Origin: Clostridia bacterium
GTDB taxonomy: Bacteria; Bacillota_E; SLMV01; PUMD01
Length of the DNA stretch: 16,366 bases
NCBI GenBank assembly: GCA_003562655.1
Contig: PWUC01000136.1
Location: forward strand, 1 to 16,366
Direction of reading: 5' to 3'
The notes beneath the pieces are model-generated. The model worked only from the letters and a program-made list of their open reading frames with translations, was not told the DNA's origin and searched no databases. The position numbers were made by a program, and so were the translations under genes. The first letter of the stretch is position 1. Each line of letters opens with the position of its first letter. This document shows positions 1 through 7,446 of the stretch, piece by piece.

Positions 1-31
1 ATATTGGTATCATGTTTTTGGAGGTGCCCAT

Positions 32-331
32 GTGATTTCCCTGAGGTTGATGCTGATCGCGATCGGGGTCTTCAACGTCGCAGACTACGTCGTGACCCTG
101 CAGGCCCTGGAGGCGGGTTTCACCGAGGGCAACCCCTTCATGGATGCGATCATCGGCACTCCGTGGTTTGCCGCCATCAAACTGCTCCTGATACCCTGCT
201 GTCTGCTCGCGATATGGCTGGTTGAGGACCGTCTCAGACCCTTTGCAAGGAGAATCGTGCTGGTCGGACTGCTCGCCTATGCCGCGCTGATGGTCTATCA
301 TGGAAGCGTGGTGCTGCCGTATCTTCTGTAG
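32..331 (+). CDS. DUF5658-like small membrane protein
   Basis: This 99-residue protein is almost entirely hydrophobic, with three likely membrane helices at about residues 4-24, 45-64 and 73-98. Between helices one and two lies the segment D-Y-V-V-T-L ... E-G-N-P-F-M (residues 18-37), the hallmark of the DUF5658 family (an Asp/Thr-containing first helix followed by an E-x-N-P motif). The biochemical role of this family is unknown; it is presumed to sit in the cytoplasmic membrane. I chose the GTG at 32 because GGAGG at 20-24 lies 7 bases upstream. The ATG at 30 reads straight into TGA and cannot be used. The next gene begins 59 bases downstream on the same strand, so the two may be cotranscribed, but they share no obvious function. 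Family assignment rests on recognition of the motif only. Confidence 0.75.
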   Translation: MISLRLMLIAIGVFNVADYVVTLQALEAGFTEGNPFMDAIIGTPWFAAIKLLLIPCCLLAIWLVEDRLRPFARRIVLVGLLAYAALMVYHGSVVLPYLL

Positions 332-390
332 TCGGTTGCGGCCGCGCAGGCAGATGGACAATCCTTTGCTTCATCGAGGGAGGTGCTGAA

Positions 391-1020
391 ATGGACGGAC
401 GAATCATCAGGATTCGCGGACAGGCGACGGTCAGCGAGCGGCCTGACTGGGTGGTGATCTCGCTGGAGGTGAACGCAAACCACCGGGATTTCGCCCGGTG
501 CACGGCCGAACTGGCCCATCTGACGGAAAGCCTGCGCCGGGACATGGAAACCGTCGGGGTGGACAGGGCCAACCTCAAGACGGGCCAGCTGTCGGTCTCG
601 ACCGAGTTTGACTACCGGGACAGGAAACGCGTTTTCGCCGGCTACCGCGCCAGTCACAGCCTGACCCTCGAGTTCGCCCTGCAGACCGAACAGCTAAACC
701 GGGTTCTGGCAAAGCTGGGTCAGACCGAGAGCCGGTCAGAGTTCAATGTCAGGTTCACGGTGCAGGATCCAGAACCCATGCGGGATCGAGCCCTAAAGGA
801 GGCAGTCAGGAAGGGCCGGGAGAAGGCCCGTCTTTTGGCCGAGGCCGCGGGAGTGTCCCTGGGCGAGCTGCTGCAGATCGATCTCAGCTGGACGGATGTC
901 CACATCCACTCCTCCACCGCGATGGTCATGGAGTCCCGTGCGATGGCTCCGGACTATGACGTGATACCCGAAGACGTGGAGTTCGAGGAGTCCGTCAATC
1001 TGGTGTGGGAGATCATGTGA
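391..1020 (+). CDS. SIMPL (DUF541) domain protein, cytoplasmic form
   Basis: The 209-residue protein begins with I-R-G-Q-A-T-V-S-E-R-P-D and continues with alternating strands and a helical segment near residues 28-55. It has the conserved K-T-G-Q-L-S-V-S-T-E-F-D-Y core and the late E-K-A-R-L-L-A-E-A-A-G-V-S-L-G-E helix, the layout of SIMPL/DUF541 (OMP_b-brl) proteins. Many family members are periplasmic or surface proteins (for example E. coli YggE), but this one has no signal peptide or membrane helix and should be cytoplasmic. Function is poorly defined; oxidative-stress and signalling links are known for some relatives. The ATG at 391 follows a GGGAGG ribosome binding site with good spacing. 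The gene converges on the TetR regulator with only 26 bases between stop codons. Confidence 0.85.
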   Translation: MDGRIIRIRGQATVSERPDWVVISLEVNANHRDFARCTAELAHLTESLRRDMETVGVDRANLKTGQLSVSTEFDYRDRKRVFAGYRASHSLTLEFALQTEQLNRVLAKLGQTESRSEFNVRFTVQDPEPMRDRALKEAVRKGREKARLLAEAAGVSLGELLQIDLSWTDVHIHSSTAMVMESRAMAPDYDVIPEDVEFEESVNLVWEIM

Positions 1021-1046
1021 GTCTGTGTCCACCGCGGGGACGCGTC

Positions 1047-1643
1047 CTAGCGGCGGGTCCCTCCCAGCAGCCCACGAAAGAACAGTCTGGCCATATCGGA
1101 CCGCAGGTCCCGGTTGTCTCGCGAGAGAAAGCCGGGGCGGCTGACGGCCTCGGTGAACATGTTTATGTACATCAATATCGCCTCCGAAGAGATGTCCGGC
1201 TCCAGATGGCCCTCCCGTCTCCCCTGCTCAATCACCTTCATCAGCATGGGTAGGGTCCTGTTTTCATAGTATCGCTCGACCAGTTCCCTCACGGTCGGAT
1301 CATCCAGCGAGATCATCTCCACCAGGGTCGCGCCCTGCCTGTCGGCCTCAATGTTGCCCTCAATCATCCTCTCGACCTTGTCGGGAAACGGAAGGTCCGC
1401 ATCGGCGAGGTCCTCAAAACACCGGAGCTGTCCATCCAGAAACCTTGCCACCACCGCCCTGACCAGGCCGTCCTTGCTGCCAAAATAGTTGTATATGGTG
1501 ACAGGCGATGTGCCGGCTCGCTCGCCTATCTGCTCCATGGTCACTCTGTCGCGGCCGTGCCGGGAAAAGAGCTCGGTGGCAGCCTGCAGGATCCTCTTCT
1601 GCTTGCGCCGCCGGCGGCGTTCGAATCCATCAATCTCTGTCAT
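1047..1643 (-). CDS. TetR/AcrR-family transcriptional regulator
   Basis: The product has 198 residues. The N-terminal helix-turn-helix is clear: R-I-L-Q-A-A-T-E-L-F-S-R-H-G (residues 18-30), then T-M-E-Q-I-G-E-R-A-G-T-S (35-46) and V-T-I-Y-N-Y-F-G-S-K-D-G-L (48-60), the canonical TetR recognition-helix pattern. The remainder is helical, as expected for the ligand and dimerisation domain. I start it at 1643, where AAGGAGG precedes the ATG by 10 bases; an upstream in-frame ATG at 1706 lacks a ribosome binding site. The gene is divergent from the ABC transporter at 1808-3512, and the spacer holds inverted repeats over both predicted promoters. It therefore probably represses that exporter and itself, with a substrate of the pump as inducer. 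The ligand is unknown. Confidence 0.92.
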   Translation of the reverse strand: MTEIDGFERRRRRKQKRILQAATELFSRHGRDRVTMEQIGERAGTSPVTIYNYFGSKDGLVRAVVARFLDGQLRCFEDLADADLPFPDKVERMIEGNIEADRQGATLVEMISLDDPTVRELVERYYENRTLPMLMKVIEQGRREGHLEPDISSEAILMYINMFTEAVSRPGFLSRDNRDLRSDMARLFFRGLLGGTRR

Positions 1644-1691
1644 CGGCTGCGATCCTCCTTCCTGTTCTGATGGGGTCACGGTTTTTGCAGT

Positions 1692-1721
1692 AATGAAGGC
1701 ATGCACTTCACAACCTTCATT
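1692..1721. promoter_or_regulatory. Candidate operator (inverted repeat) in the TetR/ABC spacer
   Basis: AATGAAGG (1692-1699) and CCTTCATT (1714-1721) are perfect 8-base inverted arms. Between them is a smaller nested palindrome centred on GCATGC (1699-1704) flanked by GAAG and CTTC. The right arm ends on the first bases of the plus-strand -35 box at 1720, and the left arm sits in the predicted 5' leader of the TetR gene. Position and symmetry fit a TetR-family operator. Binding is an inference. Confidence 0.5.
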
Positions 1722-1751
1722 GACTGCCCACCCTCACCAATGATAATATCA
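1720..1751 (+). promoter_or_regulatory. Predicted divergent promoters with second palindrome
   Basis: On the plus strand, TTGACT (1720-1725), a 16-base spacer and GATAAT (1742-1747) form a good sigma-70-type promoter for the ABC operon. Its -10 box lies inside a perfect palindrome TGATA-A-TATCA (1741-1751). On the minus strand, TTGATG, a 17-base spacer and TATCAT overlap the same region and could drive the TetR gene. Overlap of both promoters with the palindrome would let one repressor control both directions. Confidence 0.5.
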
Positions 1752-1807
1752 GGCTGCAATATCATCAACCGGCATGTCGCAGTGTCCTGGAGATCTGGAG
1801 GTTGCTA

Positions 1808-2716
1808 ATGCCTGCCATCAAAACTTCAAAGCTCACCAAGTACTACGGAAAATCGCGGGGCATCATCGACGTCTCACTGGAGGTCAGGGAGGGAGAGATC
1901 TTCGGCTTCATCGGTCCAAACGGTGCAGGGAAGACCACGACCATCCGCACGCTCCTGGGTCTGATCCGGCCCACGTCGGGCGGGGCAGAGATCCTGGGAG
2001 AACCTGTTCCGGTCGCGGGGGGTGAGCTGTATCGAAACGTCGGCTACGTACCATCGGAGGTCAACTACTACCCGGAGATGACCGGGCGCGGACTCCTGGA
2101 CTACGCCGCCAGCTTTCACGATGGATCCGACGACAAATGGACCGATGCCCTGATCGAGCGGCTGCAGTTCGATCCCGATCGGCGGATCCGGGCCTATTCG
2201 CACGGCAACCGCAAGAAACTGGGGATCATCCAGGCCCTGCTGCATCATCCCCGGCTGCTCATCCTTGATGAACCCAGCAGCGGATTGGATCCGCTGATCC
2301 GGTCGCAGCTGTTCGAGATCCTGAAGGAGCTCAACGACGATGGGGTGACGGTGTTCTTCTCCACCCACGTGCTGGAGGAGGTGGAGCGGATCTGTCACCG
2401 GGTCGGAATGGTCCGACGGGGACGGCTCATTGAGGTGACTCCCGTCGACGAACTGCCGGGGAGGGAGATGCGCCTGGTCACCCTGAAAACGGCCGGAGAT
2501 CTTTCGCCAGAAGGACTTACCGATGCGGGTCAGGTCACCAGGCTGAAGGACAAGCCGGGCCATTACCGGCTCACCACCCAGATTCCCGTCAACGAGTTGA
2601 TGAGGCGGCTGGCTGAGCTGGACCTGGAGTACATCAGGATCACCGACCCCAGCATCGAGGACATCTTCTTCACCATGTATAGAGAGGATCCCGCCGGAGG
2701 TGGCAGCGATGCTTGA
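1808..2716 (+). CDS. ABC-2 transporter ATP-binding protein
   Basis: This 302-residue ATPase powers the membrane partner encoded immediately downstream. Walker A G-P-N-G-A-G-K-T-T is at residues 36-44 and Walker B L-L-I-L-D-E-P at 150-156, followed by S-S-G-L-D-P; the switch histidine is H187 (S-T-H-V-L-E-E). The signature loop is degenerate (Y-S-H-G-N-R-K-K-L-G, 130-139), as is common in the CcmA/NatA-like export ATPases. The C-terminal 80 residues form the accessory domain typical of this subfamily. ATG at 1808 is chosen because GGAGG at 1797-1801 lies 6 bases upstream; TTG at 1802 would touch the ribosome binding site. The end of the gene overlaps the permease start by 8 bases, so the two are translationally coupled. 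Export is likely, but the substrate is unknown. Confidence 0.93.
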   Translation: MPAIKTSKLTKYYGKSRGIIDVSLEVREGEIFGFIGPNGAGKTTTIRTLLGLIRPTSGGAEILGEPVPVAGGELYRNVGYVPSEVNYYPEMTGRGLLDYAASFHDGSDDKWTDALIERLQFDPDRRIRAYSHGNRKKLGIIQALLHHPRLLILDEPSSGLDPLIRSQLFEILKELNDDGVTVFFSTHVLEEVERICHRVGMVRRGRLIEVTPVDELPGREMRLVTLKTAGDLSPEGLTDAGQVTRLKDKPGHYRLTTQIPVNELMRRLAELDLEYIRITDPSIEDIFFTMYREDPAGGGSDA

Positions 2717-3512
2717 GTGGAACATCTGTCGGGCTGAGATCAGGATGAACCTGCGCAGCTTCATCATCTGGACCGCCATCATGCTCGCCGTTGTGTTCGT
2801 CTACCTGGGTGCCTACGCCTGGCTGGAGGATCTCGCCCTGGATGAACTCATCGAGGGCTACCCCGACATATTCACCGTCGGGCTGGACATGACGCCCGAG
2901 GCTTTCATGGATGTCAACCGGTACTGGGGCACGATGCTGGGATTCCTTGGGTTTCTGATCGGCAGCATCTATGCGATGATGCTGGCCGGCGGTCTGATCT
3001 CCCGGGATCCGGACCTCGGCACGGTGGAGTTTCTGTACACCAGGCCCGTGAAGCGGAGCCGGATCATGATGTCCAGGGTGACGGTCTTTTTCCTGATGAT
3101 GACCGCCCTGTGGATCATCATCTACATCGCCAGCATCACCGTCGGACTGCTCTGGGCGGCCCCGGAGGAACTTGACCCTGTAGTCCAGGGGTGGCTGCAC
3201 CTGGCGGGCTACCTGGCAGCCCTGGCGGCGGGTGGCATCGCCTTTGCCGCCGCTCCCTTTTTCGACCGGGTGCAGGGCACCACGTCTTTGGCCATCGGCC
3301 TGGGAATGGCTTTCCTCGTTTTCAACATGGTAAGCAAACTGGCGGACCCCCTGTTGTTCCTGCGTTACCTGAGCCTTCACTACTATGCGGATATGGGTGG
3401 GGCCGCAGCGGGAGAACCCTTCACCGGTGGCCTGTTCACACTGGTGGGGATCTTCGTCGCAGGGACCCTGGCCGGCGTCCACCTCCTCAATCGGAAGGAG
3501 TTTGATGCCTGA
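2709..3512 (+). CDS. ABC-2 type transporter permease
   Basis: The 267-residue membrane protein has six predicted helices at about residues 18-36, 74-96, 123-149, 163-184, 190-208 and 240-260. The cytoplasmic loop after helix 2 carries G-T-V-E-F-L-Y-T-R-P-V-K-R-S (104-117), the loop characteristic of ABC-2 permeases that dock with NatA/BcrA-like ATPases. The start ATG at 2709 has GGAGG at 2696-2700, 8 bases upstream, and lies inside the last codons of the ATPase gene. With its partner it should form a homodimeric exporter under control of the divergent TetR protein. Resistance to, or efflux of, a hydrophobic compound is the usual role of such TetR-controlled pairs, but nothing in the sequence identifies the substrate. 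Confidence 0.9.
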   Translation: MLEWNICRAEIRMNLRSFIIWTAIMLAVVFVYLGAYAWLEDLALDELIEGYPDIFTVGLDMTPEAFMDVNRYWGTMLGFLGFLIGSIYAMMLAGGLISRDPDLGTVEFLYTRPVKRSRIMMSRVTVFFLMMTALWIIIYIASITVGLLWAAPEELDPVVQGWLHLAGYLAALAAGGIAFAAAPFFDRVQGTTSLAIGLGMAFLVFNMVSKLADPLLFLRYLSLHYYADMGGAAAGEPFTGGLFTLVGIFVAGTLAGVHLLNRKEFDA

Positions 3513-3536
3513 AGATCCGCGGTGGATCCTGTGCCA

Positions 3537-3590
3537 GGGGGAGGGGGCAGCGGGGCCGGGATGGGCCTCCTCCTGCCGTTCCCCCCTCCC
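3537..3590. terminator. G-rich hairpin between convergent transporter operons
   Basis: GGGGGAGGGGGCAG (3537-3550) can pair with CTGCC (3573-3577) and CCCCCCTCCC (3581-3590), leaving a three-base bulge and a short GC-rich loop. The hairpin sits between two converging operons and would stop or pause transcription from both sides. No clear T-run follows on either strand, so intrinsic termination is uncertain. A small GATCC/GGATC hairpin lies just before it at 3514-3528. Confidence 0.45.
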
Positions 3591-3628
3591 TTCAGAGAGG
3601 TTCCGCCAACCTCCAGTTGCCCGCTGCC

Positions 3629-4429
3629 CTAGCTCCCCGTGGACTCATACCTTCTGACGCCAAAATGCCAGATCCTCAGGGCAATCATGAAAAAGACCAC
3701 CCCGACCAGCGGCGACAGAAGCTGAAACAGCACCGGGCTGCCCAACACATCCTCCCTGCCGGTGATGAGCAGGACCGAAAAGTAGTTCACGCAGCCAACG
3801 GGAACCACATAGAGAAAGAAGCTTCGGAGCCAGCCCCGGTAGATGGAGAGGGGGTACTGGGCCACCAGAACGCCCCCGTTGGTGAAGGAGTTCATGAACT
3901 CGAGCCCCTGCACCGACCAGAAGCTGAGGGTCGCCTGAAGGATCATCAGCCCGATGAAGAGCATCACGCCGCCACAAATTGATGCCAAAAGGATTGCCAC
4001 CCGAAACAGGGTCCACTGGACTCCAGCGGCAGCGGCCGACCATGCGAGTATGACCAGGGCCTGAAAGAGACGGCCGATCCGCATCAACTGCAGATCGTGA
4101 CCGAGCACCTGGAGTACGGTGCTGCGGGGCCTGAGCAGGATGCGGTCGAAATCGCCGCGGAGGACCTGGCGGTGAAAGATGTCAAAACCCCGTCCGACGC
4201 CCTCTGCAACGGCGAAAGATGAATGGATTGCGCCGTAGAACAAACCCACCTCCGCCAGTGTCCACCCCCTCAGGCTCCCAAAGCGGTCAAAGAGCACCCA
4301 TATGGCGAGAAACTCGATGAACACCACGACGGCGAGGCCGAGGCTCATCATGATGAAGGATGCCCGGTACTGCAGCTGGGACTGAACCGACATCCCGATC
4401 AGCTTGAAGTACATACCGATGTCATTCAC
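3629..4429 (-). CDS. ABC-2 family permease, second subunit of trio
   Basis: The 266-residue protein contains about six membrane helices. It has the features of the ABC2_membrane_6 (formerly DUF990) family: a helix-rich N-terminus, Q-S-Q-L-Q-Y-R-A-S-F, and the R-P-R-S-T-V-L-Q segment near residues 107-114, then Y-P-L-S-I-Y-R-G-W-L in the C-terminal third. Partners in this family form heterodimers with the permease encoded immediately upstream and are driven by a COG4586-type ATPase. I start at GTG 4429, because AGGGAGG lies 8 bases upstream; the gap to the upstream stop is 4 bases. KEGG calls some relatives viologen exporters, but the substrate here is unknown. The gene ends 116 bases from the convergent permease gene. 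Confidence 0.85.
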   Translation of the reverse strand: MNDIGMYFKLIGMSVQSQLQYRASFIMMSLGLAVVVFIEFLAIWVLFDRFGSLRGWTLAEVGLFYGAIHSSFAVAEGVGRGFDIFHRQVLRGDFDRILLRPRSTVLQVLGHDLQLMRIGRLFQALVILAWSAAAAGVQWTLFRVAILLASICGGVMLFIGLMILQATLSFWSVQGLEFMNSFTNGGVLVAQYPLSIYRGWLRSFFLYVVPVGCVNYFSVLLITGREDVLGSPVLFQLLSPLVGVVFFMIALRIWHFGVRRYESTGS

Positions 4430-4433
4430 GCGG

Positions 4434-5234
4434 CTAGCCTCCCTGTATGACAACGCGCCGGGTCGCCCGCCCAATCAATGCCCGGCCGAGCATCGCGATG
4501 GCGAGGGTCCACGCGATCTGTTTGAGAAACATGGGGACCACCATGGCCGGTTCGAGGGCGCCGATATAGAACCGGTTGGGAACGTCCACCAGGCCCGAAA
4601 AGGGGAGGAAGCCCAGGATCCCCCCCGCCCAGTCGGGGAAGAAGGCCAGGGGGACGATCACACCGGACATCAGGATCACCAGGGCGGGCAGGAGCCGTCT
4701 CATCCCATCGCCGGCCACGGTCCAGAGGGCGGAGATGCTGATGATATTCGAGATGGCACAGCCCAGAAGGAGCGCTCCGCAGGAGGCGACCATCCAGGCA
4801 ATGAGCGCGGCACCCGACGGCGGCAGCTGCAGGGCAAAACCCTCGGGCAAAAGCAGAGTTACCGCGAAGATGGGAAGACCCCTCAACAGCGTCGGCGCAG
4901 TTCTCAGAGCGATGAGGCGGAAGTACCAGTGATCATACAGCTGCAGCGGGCGGCAGAGTTCATAGGCTATGTTGCCGTCCCGGATCATCTCCATCACCTC
5001 CGGGTCGCCGTCCCATGGCAGCATGCCGAGCAGGGCCTGGCCCAGCCAGATGTATGAGACGGTCTGCGCCATGGTCATCGGCTGAACCTGAGCGCCCGAG
5101 AAGAAAAACTCCCGCATCACCACCACCATCACAAAGCCGAAGAACAGCTGGGTGAAGGTTCCCGCTGCTGCGGCCATTCGATACTGCAGCAGTGCGATGA
5201 AACGCATCCTGGTTATGGACATGTAGGCCTTCAC
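4434..5234 (-). CDS. ABC-2 family permease, first subunit of trio
   Basis: The 266-residue integral membrane protein has six predicted helices and the R-D-G-N-I-A-Y-E-L-C-R-P loop near residues 85-96, which is typical of COG4587/COG3694 permeases next to COG4586 ATPases. The GTG start at 5234 overlaps the TGA of the ATPase gene (GTGA), with GGAGAG 8 bases upstream, so translation is coupled. It resembles the following permease in size and topology but not in sequence, as expected for a heterodimeric membrane half. The trio probably exports a compound from the cytoplasm. No regulator gene lies in the operon. Confidence 0.86.
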   Translation of the reverse strand: MKAYMSITRMRFIALLQYRMAAAAGTFTQLFFGFVMVVVMREFFFSGAQVQPMTMAQTVSYIWLGQALLGMLPWDGDPEVMEMIRDGNIAYELCRPLQLYDHWYFRLIALRTAPTLLRGLPIFAVTLLLPEGFALQLPPSGAALIAWMVASCGALLLGCAISNIISISALWTVAGDGMRRLLPALVILMSGVIVPLAFFPDWAGGILGFLPFSGLVDVPNRFYIGALEPAMVVPMFLKQIAWTLAIAMLGRALIGRATRRVVIQGG

Positions 5235-6217
5235 AGCGCAATCTCTCCGTATACCCTGGCGATGACTTCCTCAATGGGAGGTTCCTCAATGGTGATGTCC
5301 CTGATCTTCCCCAGTCGGGAGAGCCTTTGCACCAGCTCGGAGGCGGAAACTGAGGTCGGGTCATAGCTGATCTCCAGGTGGTTTTCGTTGAAATGGACAG
5401 TCCTCACGTCGTCCAGGTCAACGGTGCCTCTCCCGGGAGCATGGAGAAAGTCCACCACCAACCTCTTCTCATCCAGAAATGCCGCCCTCAATGTGCCGAT
5501 GGACCCGTCAAACAGGATCTTCCCCCCGGCGAGCAGAAGAACCCTGGAGCACAGGGCCTCAATGTCATCCATGTCGTGGGTGGTGAGTATGACGGTCGTT
5601 CCCATGGTCTCATTCAACATCCTGACAAATTCCCTCACCGCCAGTTTCGAGACGGCATCCAGCCCGATGGTGGGCTCATCGAGAAACAGAATGGGCGGTT
5701 TGTGCAGCATGGACGCCGCCAGCTCGCACTTGATCCTCTGGCCCAGGCTGAGCTGCCTCACCGGGATCTGCAGCAGATGCTCCAGGGCCAGGCGCTCGAC
5801 CAGTTCATCCCTCGTCCTCCGGTACGCTTCCTCCGGCACCCGGTATATGTCCCTCAGCAGCTCAAAGGAATCCATGACGGGCACGTCCCACCACAGCTGG
5901 GTCCGCTGGCCGAACACCACCCCCAGGTTGCGGACGTGATCCACCCTCGACTGCCAGGGGACCCTGCCCATGATCTCACACCTGCCCGCATCCGGGACGA
6001 GGATCCCGCTCATGATCTTGACCGTGGTGGATTTCCCCGCACCGTTGGGCCCGATGTACCCGACCAGTTCGCCCTCTCCGATCTGAAAGGAGACACCCTC
6101 CAGTGCACGCACGGTGTGATACTCGCGATGCAGTACACTGCGGAACGCGTTGTACAGCCCGCCCTTGCGCCTCGCGATCCTGAAGCTCTTGCACAAATCC
6201 TCCACGTGGATCTGCAT
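5231..6217 (-). CDS. ABC-2 transporter ATP-binding protein (COG4586 type)
   Basis: The product has 328 residues. Walker A G-P-N-G-A-G-K-S-T is at residues 56-64, the Q-loop is G-Q-R-T-Q-L-W-W-D (Q104), the signature L-S-L-G-Q-R-I-K at 156-163, Walker B I-L-F-L-D-E-P at 176-182 and the switch histidine H214 (T-T-H-D-M-D-D). The Q-R-T-Q-L-W-W-D stretch, followed by V-M-D-S-F-E-L-L, is a hallmark of the COG4586 exporters that work with two distinct permeases, here the next two genes. The start could be ATG 6217 (weak GAGGG site) or GTG 6226 (AGGGAGG, 9 bases upstream). I keep 6217 because the fold begins M-Q-I-H-V-E-D-L. A longer frame to 6388 has no supporting signal. The gene leads a three-gene operon. 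Confidence 0.92.
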   Translation of the reverse strand: MQIHVEDLCKSFRIARRKGGLYNAFRSVLHREYHTVRALEGVSFQIGEGELVGYIGPNGAGKSTTVKIMSGILVPDAGRCEIMGRVPWQSRVDHVRNLGVVFGQRTQLWWDVPVMDSFELLRDIYRVPEEAYRRTRDELVERLALEHLLQIPVRQLSLGQRIKCELAASMLHKPPILFLDEPTIGLDAVSKLAVREFVRMLNETMGTTVILTTHDMDDIEALCSRVLLLAGGKILFDGSIGTLRAAFLDEKRLVVDFLHAPGRGTVDLDDVRTVHFNENHLEISYDPTSVSASELVQRLSRLGKIRDITIEEPPIEEVIARVYGEIAL

Positions 6218-6639
6218 CTGGGACACCCTCGCTCGCCTCCCTGGAATGCTTGTTACTGTGGAAAAACCGATGGTCCCGCTGGATGAGCCGCTACGGTGCG
6301 GTCTGGGCCGCTGGCCTACGATCTGGGTCTGTGCCTCGGGGCATGATGCCTGCCGGGTCTCAGGCGAAATCCTGAGGACCCAGGTCACCCAGGAATTCTA
6401 CCATCTACCCCGGGCAAGCACAACCGCCCTGGTGCGCCCGTCCCCCACATCTCACCCGCGCCCGGATTCTCGTCCGAAGGGCGCCGCCAGGACGGAGCTC
6501 TCCCCCTGAAACCCGGGGCTCACTGCAGATTTCATCTCTTCGCAGTGCCCGCCGGGATGTGGTACGATCAGTTCCGGGAGACTTCCCTTAATTTCACTGG
6601 CCCCAAATGCAATACCGAAACAGGAAAGGACGAGAAAAG
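6218..6639. other. Divergent intergenic region, no gene seen
   Basis: This 422-base spacer separates the minus-strand ABC trio from the plus-strand aldo/keto reductase, and I see no convincing coding sequence in it. It contains a strong hairpin at 6355-6381. It also has a possible minus-strand promoter: GCACAA (6418-6423) reads TTGTGC, then a 17-base spacer and TAGAAT as ATTCTA at 6395-6400. A weak plus-strand promoter is TTCGCA (6539-6544), an 18-base spacer and TACGAT (6563-6568). The promoter calls are low confidence. Confidence 0.5.
6355..6381 (-). promoter_or_regulatory. Strong hairpin at predicted 5' end of ABC trio mRNA
   Basis: GGGTCTCAGG (6355-6364) pairs with CCTGAGGACCC (6371-6381) over 10 base pairs with a single bulged G, around a six-base loop. 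If the minus-strand promoter at 6395-6423 is real, transcription starts near 6388, which places this stem-loop at the very 5' end of the mRNA, about 140 bases before the ATPase start. No T-run follows it. A stability element, a protein-binding site or part of a structured leader are all possible. I could not match it to a known riboswitch. Confidence 0.4.
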
Positions 6640-7404
6640 GTGAGCGAAAGGACGCTGCGAGCACCCACGATCAGGTTGGGAGATACCGGGCCCACCGTCC
6701 CCCGGTTGATCTTCGGCACCGAGCACATCATCGACCTGTCTCCCCGGGAGGGCGGCGCCGTACTGGCTGCGGCTTACCGGCAGTTCGGCATCAACCACTG
6801 GGACACGGCCCCGGTCTACGAGAGCCACCCCCAGGTCGCCTCCGGCCTCAGGCAGGCGGGCAGGGACAGCATCGTCGTCACCAGCAAGACCACCGCTGAA
6901 ACCGCGGAAGAGGCCCGCTCCGGGCTGAGGAGCATCCTGGAGGAGCTCGACATCGATTACCTCGACATCGCATTTCTGCACAACGTGCCCACGGGTCATC
7001 TGCCCCGGCGCTCTGGTGCCCTGGATTACCTGGTGAAGGCAAAGGACATGGGACTCGTCGGCCACGTGGGGATTTCGTCCCACTCCCCCCCAACACTGGC
7101 GGAGTCGGCGGCGATCCCGGAGATCGAAATCGTCTGCGGCACCCTGAACCGGGACGGTTCCCGCATCGACGATGGGACCCTGGACGACATGCTCCGGGCT
7201 CTCAGGGCCTGCTACGAAGGGGGCAAGGGCGTATACGTGATCAAAATCCTCGGACGGGGAGACCTGGCCGGCGACGTGGAGGGCGCCATCGAATTCGTGT
7301 GCCGGTACCCCTTCATCCACGCCTACAATATCGGCATGCGCAACACCCGCGAGGTTGAGGAGAACCTGGAAATCATCATCCGCTGCGCCCCCCAACTCAG
7401 CTGA
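6640..7404 (+). CDS. Aldo/keto reductase family protein
   Basis: This 254-residue NAD(P)H-dependent oxidoreductase has the aldo/keto reductase barrel. The catalytic tetrad is visible: D55 and Y60 in D-T-A-P-V-Y, K83 in T-S-K-T, and H114 in F-L-H-N. The N-terminus L-G-D-T-G-P-T-V-P-R-L-I-F-G-T is the usual first strand. At 254 residues it is shorter than the typical 300-330, with an abbreviated C-terminal region that normally shapes the substrate and cofactor pocket, so it belongs to the compact YdjG/YajO-like branch or a divergent one. GTG 6640 is chosen because AAAGGA lies 9 bases upstream; ATG 6607 has no ribosome binding site. The NFACT gene follows 42 bases later and is likely cotranscribed. 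The substrate cannot be predicted. Confidence 0.85.
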   Translation: MSERTLRAPTIRLGDTGPTVPRLIFGTEHIIDLSPREGGAVLAAAYRQFGINHWDTAPVYESHPQVASGLRQAGRDSIVVTSKTTAETAEEARSGLRSILEELDIDYLDIAFLHNVPTGHLPRRSGALDYLVKAKDMGLVGHVGISSHSPPTLAESAAIPEIEIVCGTLNRDGSRIDDGTLDDMLRALRACYEGGKGVYVIKILGRGDLAGDVEGAIEFVCRYPFIHAYNIGMRNTREVEENLEIIIRCAPQLS

Positions 7405-7446
7405 GGCAGCGACTGCAGGTCCGATCTGGTGAGGAGGCACACAGGG

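Noticed and set aside
1027..1047. GTCC/GGAC hairpin and GGACGCGTCC palindrome between the SIMPL and TetR gene ends
   Set aside because: Stems are short and no T-run follows on either strand, so I do not call a terminator.
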